DNA of 64,000 bases from Octadecabacter sp. B2R22 (GTDB lineage Bacteria; Pseudomonadota; Alphaproteobacteria; Rhodobacterales; Rhodobacteraceae), in NCBI RefSeq assembly GCF_018861045.1, contig NZ_JAHKQJ010000005.1, positions 434,001 through 498,000 of the forward strand, given 5' to 3'. Made by a program: the position numbers and the translations under genes. Of the stretch, positions 29,697 to 38,387 are shown one piece after another. Every line of letters begins with the position of its first letter. Position 1 is the first letter of the stretch. The notes beneath the pieces are model-generated. The model saw only the letters and a program-made list of their open reading frames with translations. It was not told the origin of the DNA and did not search any database.

Positions 29697-31847
29697 CTAG
29701 TTTCCGCCCTGAAGCTCTCGCAAGAGATCATTAATCAGATTGTCAGCCTCTTCCTCAGGCAGCCCTAAACCGCCACTTGGTTGGCTCGGTTGTGGTTGCT
29801 GAACTTGCACCTGTGCCGGAATGTCCATGGGCAATGGCGTTGGTTGAAGCCCAGCCAGCACACGAGTCATAGTCTCATGCCAGATCTCTGCTGGAAGACC
29901 GGACCCAGTCACGCCCGTCAGTGGTGTATTGTTATCATACCCCATCCAGATGCCGGTCACATAATCTCCGCTAAAACCAATAAACCATGCATCACGTGCG
30001 CCTTGGGTTGTGCCGGTCTTACCTGCAATTTCCCAGCCTTCAATGGCGGCGCGGCGTCCTGATCCGTCCTCGACAACCTGATACATCATCCACGTCAGCT
30101 CACGTGCGGCGCTTTCTTGGATAACCCGTTCACGGATACCGCCTGTTGCTTCCAGTAGGGGCGTGTCATCGCCAGCCAAACGAAGTTCGGTCAGTCCATA
30201 GGGTTTGACCGCCGAACCGCCGTTCAAGATTCCAGCATAAGCGCCCGTCATTTCCAGCAAGGTGCTTTCGGAGACCCCAAGCGCAAGGGCAGGGCCGTCT
30301 GCTAGATCGCGGTCAATGCCGAAGCCTTCTGCTACGGCACGCACAGCGGGCCGCCCGACCAGTTCTGACAGGGCGACCGCAGGGATGTTCAGCGATTGCT
30401 GCAACGCCTGCACCATGGTGACTTCACCCTCAAAGCGGTTGGTGTAGTTCGTCGGGCAATAGTCATCGGGGCCGGGAATGTCCCAGCAAGTCGCGGCATC
30501 TAGCAGAATATCAAAGGGCGACATGCCTATGTCGAGTGCTGCGGCATAGATGAACGGTTTGAACGCCGATCCGGTTTGTCGCAGCGCCTGCGTTGCACGG
30601 TTGAAGGCACCCGAAACGGTAAGGTCGCGCCCGCCAACCATGGCACGCACGGCCCCATCGGCTGACATGACGACAATGGCCGCCTGCGCCTCTGACCCCG
30701 CACGGACCTTGTTTTCGAACACCCAGACCAATGCCTCTTCGGCGGCGGTTTGAACCCTTGGATCAAGCGTTGTGCGGATAATAACGTCTTCGGTGGTGCC
30801 TTCGGTGAAAAAGCTCGGACCGCTGTCCATGACCCAGTCGGCGAAATACCCTCCAGCACGTGCACGGGCCGCTTCGGATAAGGTCGCTGGATTGGCTTGC
30901 GCATCGGCAGCCTCTCCCGATGTGAGATACCCTTGTTCTTCCATCAGGCGAATAACTGTCGCGCCACGATCCTGAGAGACCTGCAAGTTGCGCGTCGGTG
31001 CGTAGCTTGATGGCGCCTTAAGAAGACCCGCAAGCATCGCAGATTGCGCAGGGTTTACTTGGGCGGCGGAGATGCCAAAATAACGTTGGGATGCGGCTTC
31101 GAACCCACGAGACCCTGCACCTAGATAGGCGCGGTTGATGTAGATCGTCAGAATGTCTTCTTTTGTGTATCGCGTCTCAAGTGCAAAGGCATAGACCGCC
31201 TCTTGGACCTTGCGCCAAAGCGTGGTGCGGCGGCACTCTGCCTCGTAGTCCGTTTCGGTTTCCCAAACGGTTGGGTCGTATGCTCGTCCAAAACACAGAA
31301 GCTTTGCGGTTTGCTGGGTAATGGATGACCCGCCTGCACCTGAGAGCGGATTGCCCCCATTGCGGAAGTTGCGCGCCATGGCCGCGGCGGTCGCGTAAAA
31401 ATCCACGCCGAAATGATAGAAGGCATAAAATCGTTTGTCCTCGGTCGCGATAATTGCGTTGCGCAGATCATCACTCACACTCTCAGATCGGATCATTCCG
31501 GCAAATTGATCGCCCCGCCACGCAAAGGTCTCTCCGCGTGCGTCAAGGAGGGTTACAGAACCGCGCGTTCGGCCGTCAACCATCTCTTCGATTGGGGGCA
31601 GGGTTGAGGCGTAATAGAACACACCGATCCCGATCAAAACGCTTACAACCAATGTGCCGCGCCAAAAAATGCGCCACAAAAGGATCAGCAGCCACTTGAA
31701 GGGCCAAAGAAGCGTACCTAACAGGCCGCGCCGTTTGGGGGCGGTGGGTTTGCGTCTTGCGGACTTAGCCGGCTTGCGCGGTTTCGCTGCTGGTTTGCTG
31801 CGCTTTTCAGCCACCAATGGCGGCTTTTGTCCTCGTTTACTGGTCAT
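29697..31847 (-). CDS. Bifunctional penicillin-binding protein 1A-type peptidoglycan synthase
   Basis: About 716 residues from the ATG at 31847 (GTG 31856 is possible). A very basic Lys/Arg/Pro-rich cytoplasmic tail precedes one transmembrane segment (about 48-75). The GT51 glycosyltransferase has ATEDKRFYAFYHFGVD (catalytic Glu) and GGSSITQQTAKLL. The transpeptidase has SxxK in GSAFKPFIYAA, SxN in QSLNIPAVAL and KTG in AGKTGTTQGARDAWF. It polymerises and crosslinks glycan strands. A Gln/Pro-rich C-terminal tail is present. It is divergent from glnK and monocistronic in appearance. Confidence 0.94.
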   Translation of the reverse strand: MTSKRGQKPPLVAEKRSKPAAKPRKPAKSARRKPTAPKRRGLLGTLLWPFKWLLILLWRIFWRGTLVVSVLIGIGVFYYASTLPPIEEMVDGRTRGSVTLLDARGETFAWRGDQFAGMIRSESVSDDLRNAIIATEDKRFYAFYHFGVDFYATAAAMARNFRNGGNPLSGAGGSSITQQTAKLLCFGRAYDPTVWETETDYEAECRRTTLWRKVQEAVYAFALETRYTKEDILTIYINRAYLGAGSRGFEAASQRYFGISAAQVNPAQSAMLAGLLKAPSSYAPTRNLQVSQDRGATVIRLMEEQGYLTSGEAADAQANPATLSEAARARAGGYFADWVMDSGPSFFTEGTTEDVIIRTTLDPRVQTAAEEALVWVFENKVRAGSEAQAAIVVMSADGAVRAMVGGRDLTVSGAFNRATQALRQTGSAFKPFIYAAALDIGMSPFDILLDAATCWDIPGPDDYCPTNYTNRFEGEVTMVQALQQSLNIPAVALSELVGRPAVRAVAEGFGIDRDLADGPALALGVSESTLLEMTGAYAGILNGGSAVKPYGLTELRLAGDDTPLLEATGGIRERVIQESAARELTWMMYQVVEDGSGRRAAIEGWEIAGKTGTTQGARDAWFIGFSGDYVTGIWMGYDNNTPLTGVTGSGLPAEIWHETMTRVLAGLQPTPLPMDIPAQVQVQQPQPSQPSGGLGLPEEEADNLINDLLRELQGGN

Positions 31848-32123
31848 ACTGCCCACTTACCTCACGCGCCATTTGTGGCGTCAATTGTCGGCACAATACC
31901 GTCACCGATTCCAAATGTAGAGCCGGATATGTCTTCGATCACAGTTTTCTACCTGCTCATTTATTGGGCGACTTGCCTGTTTTGTGCATTTTTTGTGCAA
32001 TTTGCTACCAAATGCTTAACAAATGCTGCCCCCAATTCTTGAGGTATGTCAACGCTACAGACCTTGTTGTGCCCAAGCGGGCCAATAGCCGCCTGTGGAC
32101 TAACAAATGCAGAAAGGACGATC

Positions 32124-32462
32124 GTGAAACTCATTATCGCAACAGTCAAACCATTCAAACTGGAGGACGTTCGTGAGGCACTCACGTCTATCGGCGTTCG
32201 CGGCATGATGGTGACAGAAGTAAAAGGTTTCGGTGCGCAATCCGGCCACACTGAAATCTACCGTGGCGCTGAATACGCCGTGAACTTTGTTCCAAAAGTG
32301 AAACTGGAAATCGTCGTTGATGCAGGGATGGCCGAGCAGGTTGTCCAAACCATCGCAACGACAGCCAGCACCGGCAAAATCGGCGACGGTAAGATCTTCG
32401 TTCTTGATGTGGAAAGCGCATTGCGTGTCCGCACAGGCGAAACCAACTCCGACGCCCTTTAA
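32124..32462 (+). CDS. glnK: Nitrogen regulatory PII protein
   Basis: 112 residues from the GTG at 32124, with GAAAGGA about seven bases upstream; the frame is open further upstream but PII proteins begin MKLIIA-like. The T-loop carries the uridylylation tyrosine Y51 in YRGAEYAV. The C-terminal RTGETNSDAL is typical. PII senses 2-oxoglutarate, ATP/ADP and nitrogen status. Being directly upstream of amtB, it is the GlnK-type paralogue that binds and closes the ammonium channel. The 276-bp upstream region shows no NtrC site or sigma-54 promoter I could defend. Confidence 0.95.
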   Translation: MKLIIATVKPFKLEDVREALTSIGVRGMMVTEVKGFGAQSGHTEIYRGAEYAVNFVPKVKLEIVVDAGMAEQVVQTIATTASTGKIGDGKIFVLDVESALRVRTGETNSDAL

Positions 32463-32486
32463 GCGACCTAAGAAGGAAACGAACTA

Positions 32487-33800
32487 ATGAAACTACTTAA
32501 ATCTCTTCCGGTCGCGGGCGCCTTGATGGCACTGCCGACCCTCGCGCTGGCGCAAGACGCCGCGCCGGGCTTCGATGAAATCGGCCCTTATATCATGACG
32601 ACGTTGCTGTTCCTTGTGGCCGGCTTCCTCGTGTTCTTTATGGCCGCCGGTTTTGCGATGCTCGAAGCCGGCCTCGTGCGCGGTAAGAATGTTGCAATGC
32701 AGCTGACAAAGAACATCGCGCTGTTTTCCATCGCATCCATCATGTACTGGCTGGTTGGCTTCAACCTGATGTACCCTGGTGACTTCAATGGTTACCTCGG
32801 CCCAATCTTGGGCACGACAACTTGGCTCGAGCCTGTTGGTCTGGACGCTGCTGACGCTGCACTTGATTACGCATCCGTTGCTTCCGACTTCTTCTTCCAG
32901 CTGATGTTTGTTGCTGCGACTGCATCCATCGTTTCCGGTGCGCTTGCTGAGCGTATCAAACTGTGGCCATTCCTGATCTTCGTCGCGATCCTGACAGGTA
33001 TCATGTACCCGATTTCCGGTTCTTGGCAGTGGGGCGGTGGTTTCCTTTCCGAGCTCGGCTTCTCCGACTTCGCGGGTTCTACAGTTGTACACTCTGTTGG
33101 TGGTTGGGCTGCTTTGGCTGGTGCCATCGTACTTGGCCCACGTATCGGCAAGTATAAGGACGGCAAAACTGTTCCAATGCCAGGTTCCAACCTCGCACTT
33201 GCTACTTTGGGTACATTCATCCTGTGGCTCGGTTGGTTCGGCTTTAACGGTGGTTCCCAGCTTGCTGCGGGTACTGTTGGCGACATCACAGACGTTGGTC
33301 GTATCTTTGCGAACACCAACATGGCTGCTGCTGCCGGTTCCGTTGCTGCGCTGATCCTTACACAGATCCTGTACAAAAAAGTTGACCTGACAATGGTTTT
33401 GAATGGCGCACTCGCTGGTCTGGTATCCATCACAGCTGAACCTCTTGCTCCTTCCTTGTTGTCTGCCCTCCTCATCGGTGGTGTTGGCGGTGCGATCGTG
33501 GTCTTCGCGGTTCCAATGCTCGACAAGTTCAAAATCGATGACGTTGTTGGCGCCATTCCGGTTCACCTGATTGCAGGTATCTGGGGTACAATCGCAGTTG
33601 CCTTCTCCGGCAGCGCGACGATCACAGCACAGCTTACAGGTATCGTTGCCTACGGTGTCTTCACCTTCGTAGTGTCCCTGGTCATCTGGTTCATCTTGAA
33701 AGCAGTCGTGGGTATCCGCGTCAGCGAAGAAACAGAGATCAACGGCCTCGACATGGCTGAACTGGGCATGGAAGCATACCCAGAGTTCAAAAACGGCTAA
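32487..33800 (+). CDS. amtB: Ammonium transporter
   Basis: 437 residues. A cleavable signal (about 1-22, ALAQ-DAAP) is followed by eleven predicted transmembrane helices. Amt hallmarks are FFMAAGFAMLEAGLVRGKN, DFAGSTVVHSVGGWAALAGA (conserved Asp and first pore His), LWLGWFGFNGGSQL, and VGAIPVHLIAGIWGT with the second pore His. It conducts ammonium across the inner membrane and is gated by GlnK. It begins 24 bp after glnK. Its codon pattern looks more biased than its neighbours, which fits a highly expressed gene. Confidence 0.96.
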   Translation: MKLLKSLPVAGALMALPTLALAQDAAPGFDEIGPYIMTTLLFLVAGFLVFFMAAGFAMLEAGLVRGKNVAMQLTKNIALFSIASIMYWLVGFNLMYPGDFNGYLGPILGTTTWLEPVGLDAADAALDYASVASDFFFQLMFVAATASIVSGALAERIKLWPFLIFVAILTGIMYPISGSWQWGGGFLSELGFSDFAGSTVVHSVGGWAALAGAIVLGPRIGKYKDGKTVPMPGSNLALATLGTFILWLGWFGFNGGSQLAAGTVGDITDVGRIFANTNMAAAAGSVAALILTQILYKKVDLTMVLNGALAGLVSITAEPLAPSLLSALLIGGVGGAIVVFAVPMLDKFKIDDVVGAIPVHLIAGIWGTIAVAFSGSATITAQLTGIVAYGVFTFVVSLVIWFILKAVVGIRVSEETEINGLDMAELGMEAYPEFKNG

Positions 33801-33822
33801 GCTTTAGCCTCCATCAAAATAG

Positions 33823-33851
33823 AAAGGCCCCGCAGATTTGCGGGGCCTTTT
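33823..33851 (+). terminator. Rho-independent terminator after amtB
   Basis: Twelve-pair perfect stem AAAGGCCCCGCA (33823-33834) with TGCGGGGCCTTT (33839-33850) and a GATT loop, ending in a short T tract. Confidence 0.88.
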
Positions 33852-33883
33852 GCGTTTGTAGGTCAGGCCGATGTCTTGGCATA

Positions 33884-33919
33884 CAAAAATGGCGTGCCTA
33901 GGTTGCTAGGCACGCCATT
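33884..33919 (-). terminator. Rho-independent terminator after the aromatic aminotransferase gene
   Basis: Fourteen-pair stem (33888-33901 with 33906-33919) and a four-base loop. On the minus strand it is followed by TTTTTG. It lies 23 bp beyond the stop of the minus-strand aminotransferase gene. Confidence 0.85.
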
Positions 33920-33942
33920 CTCATTTCACTTTGTGGGGAGGC

Positions 33943-35127
33943 TTAGACGCCAGCGTCGATGATCGCCTGTGCAAGCACAGGGATCGTGTCCGCATTCAAG
34001 CCCGCGATGTTCATACGGCTGTCACCAACCATATAGATCCCGTGGTCTGCGCGTAGCTTTTCGACCTTGTCAGGGGATGTGCCCAGAAGGCTGAACATGC
34101 CACGGTGGTCAGCCAAGAAATCAAACCGATCCGAATTGGATAGGCGACGCAACTCGGCGGCCAATTGTTTACGCAGATCAAGCATCCCAAGGCGAACCTC
34201 TTCTAGTTCGGCCTCCCAGTCGGCCCGCAATTCGGGGTCGTTCAGGATTGTTGTAACGACCCGAGCGCCGTGGTCTGGCGGAAAGCTAAAGTTCTGGCGA
34301 TTCAGGAACGAAAGGTTCTGTTGCGCCAGATCACGCTGGGCGGTGTCCTTGGCGATTGCCATCAAGATGCCTGTCCGCTCGCGATAGATACCAAAGTTCT
34401 TGGAACAGGACGCCGCAATCAGCACATTGTCAAAGCTAGAGGCAACCATTCGTGTGGCCGCGCCGTCTTTGTCCAACCCGTCGCCAAAGCCCTGATAGGC
34501 GATGTCGATAAATGGAACGGCTGACTTCTCTTTCAAGAGGTCAATTACACCTTTCCACTGTGGCGCGGTCAGGTTCGCGCCGGTCGGGTTGTGGCAGCAG
34601 CCATGCAGCAACACGATGTCGCCGGGCAGGACCGCGCCAAGATCTGTCAGCATACCGACATAATCCACGTTGCGGGTTTCCGCGTCGAAGTAACGGTATG
34701 TCTGCGACTTGATCCCCAGATATTTGATGATTGAGGGGTGGTTTGGCCATGTCGGGTCGGACAGCCAGACCGTTGCACCAGGTGCAGCCAGCTTGATCAA
34801 CTCCAACGCTTGGCGAATGGCGCCCGTGCCGCCCGGTGTCGCGACCGCAGCAATACGGTCCCGTTCGACCGCACCATCAAGAACCAGATTGATCATCGCG
34901 TCTGAAAACGCAGGATCGCCAGCGAGCCCTGTATAAGCTTTGGTGTCTTGTTGATCGACCAGCCGCTGTTCGGCAGCCTTTACGGCGCGCATGACAGGTG
35001 TGTTGCCGCTCGCGTCTTTGTAAACACCAACCCCGAGGTCGACTTTCGTATCTCGCGTGTCTTCGCGATAAGCTGCCATAAGGGCGAGGATTTTATCTTT
35101 GGGTTGTGCCGAAAGATGTTCAAGCAT
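33943..35127 (-). CDS. Aromatic/aspartate aminotransferase (class I)
   Basis: 394 residues, PLP fold type I. The Schiff-base lysine is K243 in SCSKNFGIYRERTG, with D208 and Y211 (FIDIAYQGFG) contacting the cofactor. The LGVGVYKDASGNTPVMRAV start and the HGCCHNPTG loop are those of the TyrB/AspC subgroup. It transaminates aromatic amino acids and/or aspartate with 2-oxoglutarate. The stop of the upstream sulfurtransferase gene overlaps its start by one base, which points to cotranscription. Confidence 0.93.
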   Translation of the reverse strand: MLEHLSAQPKDKILALMAAYREDTRDTKVDLGVGVYKDASGNTPVMRAVKAAEQRLVDQQDTKAYTGLAGDPAFSDAMINLVLDGAVERDRIAAVATPGGTGAIRQALELIKLAAPGATVWLSDPTWPNHPSIIKYLGIKSQTYRYFDAETRNVDYVGMLTDLGAVLPGDIVLLHGCCHNPTGANLTAPQWKGVIDLLKEKSAVPFIDIAYQGFGDGLDKDGAATRMVASSFDNVLIAASCSKNFGIYRERTGILMAIAKDTAQRDLAQQNLSFLNRQNFSFPPDHGARVVTTILNDPELRADWEAELEEVRLGMLDLRKQLAAELRRLSNSDRFDFLADHRGMFSLLGTSPDKVEKLRADHGIYMVGDSRMNIAGLNADTIPVLAQAIIDAGV

Positions 35128-35984
35128 TACGCGTCTCCTGTAGCGATTGGTAAATCATCGAAAGTGCCCCATTCGGACCAGCTTCCATCGTATACTGCGT
35201 GGTCTGTCTTGCCCATGCGTTCCATGGCCAGCGCAAGGATCGACGCCGTGACGCCAGACCCACATGAAAGAATGGCTGGTTTGTTCAAATCAACGCCCGC
35301 ATCCTTGAATATCTGCTCAATTGCATCGGGGGATTTCAGGGTGTTGTTCGCCTCCAGCAGGTCGCGAAAAAATACGTTGCGGCTGTTTGGGATGTGGCCT
35401 GCGCGCAACCCTTCGCGGGGCTCAGGCACGTCGCCGCGGAACCGTTCCGGAGCGCGGGCATCGACAATGGCGTAATCGCCAAGCTTTGAAGCAGAGGCAA
35501 CTTGTGTCACGTCCTTCACCATCTGGTTTTGGCGGGACACCGTCATGTGGCGGTCACGGATGACCGGCGGCAGATCTTCGATTTCGCGCCCTTCGGCCTG
35601 CCATTTCGGAAAGCCGCCATCCAAAACGGCAACGTCCATCTTGCCCATCAAGCGGAAAAGCCACCAAACACGTGCGGCGCTAAACAAACCAGAGGTGTCG
35701 TAAACGACGACTTGGTGGCCGTCGCCAACGCCCATTTGGCGCATGCGGCTCATGAATTTCTCAACGCTGGGCACCATGTGGGGCAATTCGGATCGATTGT
35801 CGCTGACATCATCGATATCAAAGAACCGCGCGCCCGGAATGTGGGCCGCGTCAAATTCAGCCCGTCCATCGCGTTCGTCTGCTGGCATGTACCAAGATGC
35901 ATCCAAAATTCGCAGGTCGGGGTCTTTTAGGTGTGCCGCCAACCATTCCGTTGAAACGAGAGTTTTCGGATCATCGTGCGCCAT
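35127..35984 (-). CDS. sseA: 3-mercaptopyruvate sulfurtransferase
   Basis: 285 residues, two rhodanese domains. The catalytic loop CGSGVTAS with C241 is the mercaptopyruvate-type signature (CG[ST]GVT) rather than the CRKGVT of thiosulfate sulfurtransferases. WLAAHLKDPDLRILDASWYMP and YDGSWSEWG are typical. It moves sulfur from 3-mercaptopyruvate to thiol acceptors in the cytoplasm. It is coupled to an aminotransferase that could supply mercaptopyruvate from cysteine, a plausible metabolic link that remains inference. Confidence 0.94.
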   Translation of the reverse strand: MAHDDPKTLVSTEWLAAHLKDPDLRILDASWYMPADERDGRAEFDAAHIPGARFFDIDDVSDNRSELPHMVPSVEKFMSRMRQMGVGDGHQVVVYDTSGLFSAARVWWLFRLMGKMDVAVLDGGFPKWQAEGREIEDLPPVIRDRHMTVSRQNQMVKDVTQVASASKLGDYAIVDARAPERFRGDVPEPREGLRAGHIPNSRNVFFRDLLEANNTLKSPDAIEQIFKDAGVDLNKPAILSCGSGVTASILALAMERMGKTDHAVYDGSWSEWGTFDDLPIATGDA

Positions 35985-36064
35985 GTGGAATGCCCCCTAG
36001 GTTACAGGCGTTTCGGGATACCTTTGTCCCTAAACCTGTGCCTCCAGCTTCGCAACCTCTGCCA

Positions 36065-36098
36065 TAAAAAAGGAGCGCCCAGCTGTGCTGGACGCTCC
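36065..36098 (-). terminator. Rho-independent terminator after the Gly-rich protein gene
   Basis: GGAGCG (36072-36077) pairs with CGCTCC (36093-36098), and CCAGC pairs with GCTGG inside after one mismatch. The minus-strand RNA continues into a run of U read from AAAAAA at about 36066-36071. Confidence 0.75.
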
Positions 36099-36123
36099 GG
36101 ATACTCGTTACGTATTACTAAAC

Positions 36124-36435
36124 TTAGGACTTGGACATCATGTTCTTGATGATGCCGCCGATGCCGCCAAGTGCTGCGCCGCCACCGGCACCGCCGAGAA
36201 CGCCAGACAACAATGTGCCGATGTCGAAGTTGCTTACGGCCTCTGCTGCTTCTGCACCGCCTGTTGGGTCCATCCCCATGGAGCCAAGCACTGAGCCTGC
36301 ACCCAAGCCGCCTACTGCGCCCAGAATAGTGTTCATCATGCCGCCGCCATTCAAAGCGCCTGCGACTTTACCAATAATGTTACCGCCAGCTGCACCGGAA
36401 AGTGCAGGAATGAGCAAACCAAGAATCATTTCCAT
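36124..36435 (-). CDS. Small Gly/Ala-rich hydrophobic protein of unknown function
   Basis: 103 residues from the ATG at 36435, chosen because GGAAGGA lies eight bases upstream. The sequence alternates hydrophobic and Gly-rich stretches (ILGLLIPALSGAAGGNIIGKVAGAL, ILGAVGGLGAGSVLG, LLSGVLGGAGGGAALGGIGGIIKNMM). This resembles glycine-zipper membrane proteins. There is no signal peptide or cysteine. It has its own terminator and stands alone between sseA and smpB, so it is probably an independently controlled gene. Function unknown. Confidence 0.7.
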   Translation of the reverse strand: MEMILGLLIPALSGAAGGNIIGKVAGALNGGGMMNTILGAVGGLGAGSVLGSMGMDPTGGAEAAEAVSNFDIGTLLSGVLGGAGGGAALGGIGGIIKNMMSKS

Positions 36436-36581
36436 CGTATGTCTTCCTTCCATTGGGGGGCATATATTGAAGTATGCTCTCCCCTCCCCACCACATTTTG
36501 TGATGAGCGAAGGTTAGCAGAAGTTTGTAACCAATCAATAGTGGGAGTAATCCGGCGTATTTCCCCGTAGATTACAAAGGG

Positions 36582-37055
36582 CTATTCGCCGTGACGCATC
36601 AAACGGGCCTTCTGGCGGCCCCAGTCGCGCTTGGCTTCGGTGGCGCGTTTGTCTTGCTTTTGCTTACCCTTGGCGATGCCAATCTTAAGCTTAACGCGGC
36701 CTTTATCATTGAAATACATCACCAGCGGCACGAGCGTCATGCCGTCACGCTGTGTCGCATTCCACATCCGCACGATTTCCCGCTTGGACGCGAGCATTTT
36801 GCGCCGCGCGCGTTCTTCGTGTGGGAACATCGCCTGTTGGTATGGCGCGATATACGAGTTCACCAACCAAAGTTCGCCGTTTTCCACAGCCGCATAGCTA
36901 TCCGCGATGTTGGATTGGCCCGTGCGCAAGGATTTCACTTCGGATCCCGCTAGGATGATCCCACACTCAACGTCGCTCTCGATTGCGTAATCGTAGCGGG
37001 CACGCCGGTTGTCAGCGATGACTTTGTAATTCGTGTTCTCAGGTTTCTTTGCCAT
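36582..37055 (-). CDS. smpB: SsrA-binding protein
   Basis: 157 residues from the ATG at 37055; the extra 12 codons upstream are not SmpB-like. OB fold with [42 protein letters not shown] and [19 protein letters not shown], and a basic C-terminal tail ([13 protein letters not shown]). SmpB carries tmRNA to stalled ribosomes for trans-translation. The tmRNA gene itself is not in this window. Confidence 0.96.
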   Translation of the reverse strand: MAKKPENTNYKVIADNRRARYDYAIESDVECGIILAGSEVKSLRTGQSNIADSYAAVENGELWLVNSYIAPYQQAMFPHEERARRKMLASKREIVRMWNATQRDGMTLVPLVMYFNDKGRVKLKIGIAKGKQKQDKRATEAKRDWGRQKARLMRHGE

Positions 37056-37130
37056 AGTGCTTAGCAAATAGGGGATGGCACGGCCTGCCACAACCCGTAG
37101 GGTGGGTTTTCAAACCATCGGAGTGGAGCC

Positions 37131-38321
37131 ATGCGCCCCGTCATCGACAATCAGACCGCCCGCCGCCTGTTCTTGGACCGCCATTTGCTGCTGGGGTCGC
37201 GGTCAGGTTCGGGCAAGGGGGATGACCTGCAATCGGTGATTGATCACCTTGGGTTCGTGCAGGTGGATAGCGTGAATACATTGGCCCGCGCCCATGACCT
37301 GATCCTTTGGTCCCGTCGCCAGCAGTACCGTGCCCCGAACTTGCCGCGTCTGATGAAGTCCCGTGGCGCGTTCGAACACTGGACCCACGATGCTTCAGTC
37401 ATTTCCATGCAACACTTTCCGATGTGGCGATACAAATTCGCGAAAGACAAAGCGCATATGGATGCCAAATGGCCTGCTTGGCGCCGAGAAGGGTTTCGCG
37501 ACCAAATCGATGGCGTATTGCGTCAAATCACGGATCACGGTCGGTGTTCTTCTATGGAGGTTGGGGCGGACGAAGAGCGCAAGTCCGGTGGCTGGTGGGA
37601 TTGGCATCCGTCCAAAACCGCATTGGAATATCTCTGGCGGTCGGGGGAATTGTCCGTGTGCCACCGGAAAGGTTTCCGCAAGATCTATGACCTGACCGAG
37701 CGCGTGATCCCCGACGAATATCGCAATACCGAGGTGAGCGAGGATGAGATGATCGACTGGGCCTGTATGTCGGCGCTCAAATCATTGGGGTTTGCAACAT
37801 CCGGCGAGATAGCAGCCTTTTATGCCATCATCACACCCGCGCAGGCCAAAACGTGGTGCGCGATGGCACTCAACGATCAACGGATCGCCGAAGTAAACAT
37901 TACATCAGCAGACGGCACGCTTCGCCCCAGTTTCATTTTGCCCGAGACCCTAGATCTTAAAACGCCCGAACCAAACAGCCGCGTACGGTTGCTGTCGCCG
38001 TTTGATCCAGCGTTGCGGGATCGCAAGCGCGCGGAACGTCTTTTTGATTTCCACTACCGCATTGAAATTTTCGTCCCAGCGCCGAAGCGGAAGTATGGAT
38101 ATTACGTCTTTCCTGTCATGCAAGGGGATCGCATGATTGGCCGTATTGATACCAAACGCGACGGCGACGCGACGTTGGTCACGGCGTTTTGGCCGGGAAA
38201 AGGAATCCGCATGGGCAAGGCCCGTATCAAAGCGCTAGAGGCCGAGGTTGACCGCGTGGCGAAATTTGTCGGGAGCAACGACGTAAACTGGTCCAAGGGC
38301 TGGAATAAAGAAACTTCTTGA
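37131..38321 (+). CDS. YcaQ-like winged-helix DNA glycosylase family protein
   Basis: 396 residues. It belongs to the HTH_42/YcaQ family: RRLFLDRHLLLG, LGFVQVDSVNTLARAHDLILWSRR, FEHWTHDASVI and RLLSPFDPALRDRKRAERLFDFHYRIEIFVPAPKRKYGYYV. E. coli YcaQ and Streptomyces AlkZ excise interstrand-crosslink or bulky alkyl DNA lesions using a Q-x-[QD]-type motif; the QVD of VQVDSVN agrees with this. It diverges from smpB. Its stop codon lies inside the first of two palindromes preceding the next gene. Confidence 0.87.
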   Translation: MRPVIDNQTARRLFLDRHLLLGSRSGSGKGDDLQSVIDHLGFVQVDSVNTLARAHDLILWSRRQQYRAPNLPRLMKSRGAFEHWTHDASVISMQHFPMWRYKFAKDKAHMDAKWPAWRREGFRDQIDGVLRQITDHGRCSSMEVGADEERKSGGWWDWHPSKTALEYLWRSGELSVCHRKGFRKIYDLTERVIPDEYRNTEVSEDEMIDWACMSALKSLGFATSGEIAAFYAIITPAQAKTWCAMALNDQRIAEVNITSADGTLRPSFILPETLDLKTPEPNSRVRLLSPFDPALRDRKRAERLFDFHYRIEIFVPAPKRKYGYYVFPVMQGDRMIGRIDTKRDGDATLVTAFWPGKGIRMGKARIKALEAEVDRVAKFVGSNDVNWSKGWNKETS

Positions 38322-38365
38322 ACGACGTTCAAATTTATGAGATTAATGACGTGAACGATGTTCAC
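38318..38365 (+). promoter_or_regulatory. Two tandem 15-bp palindromic operators
   Basis: TTGAACGACGTTCAA (38318-38332) and GTGAACGATGTTCAC (38351-38365) share the core TGAACGAYGTTCA and are 33 bp apart centre to centre, about three helical turns. The second ends 22 bp before the ATG of the membrane-protein gene at 38388. They look like two operator copies for one dimeric regulator acting on that gene. No regulator is encoded next door. Confidence 0.65.
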
Positions 38366-38387
38366 AAATTGATTCTGGAGGTGCCCA

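Noticed and set aside
31857-32123. NtrC site or sigma-54 promoter before glnK
   Set aside because: There are TGCA repeats (for example around 31983-31998), but they do not make an NtrC dyad, and no GG-N10-GC promoter with the right flanks is present.
32493-33566. Long open frame (357 codons) antisense to amtB
   Set aside because: It lies wholly inside amtB, whose transporter motifs are unmistakable, and its product is a low-complexity polar sequence without any domain. It reflects codon bias on the other strand.
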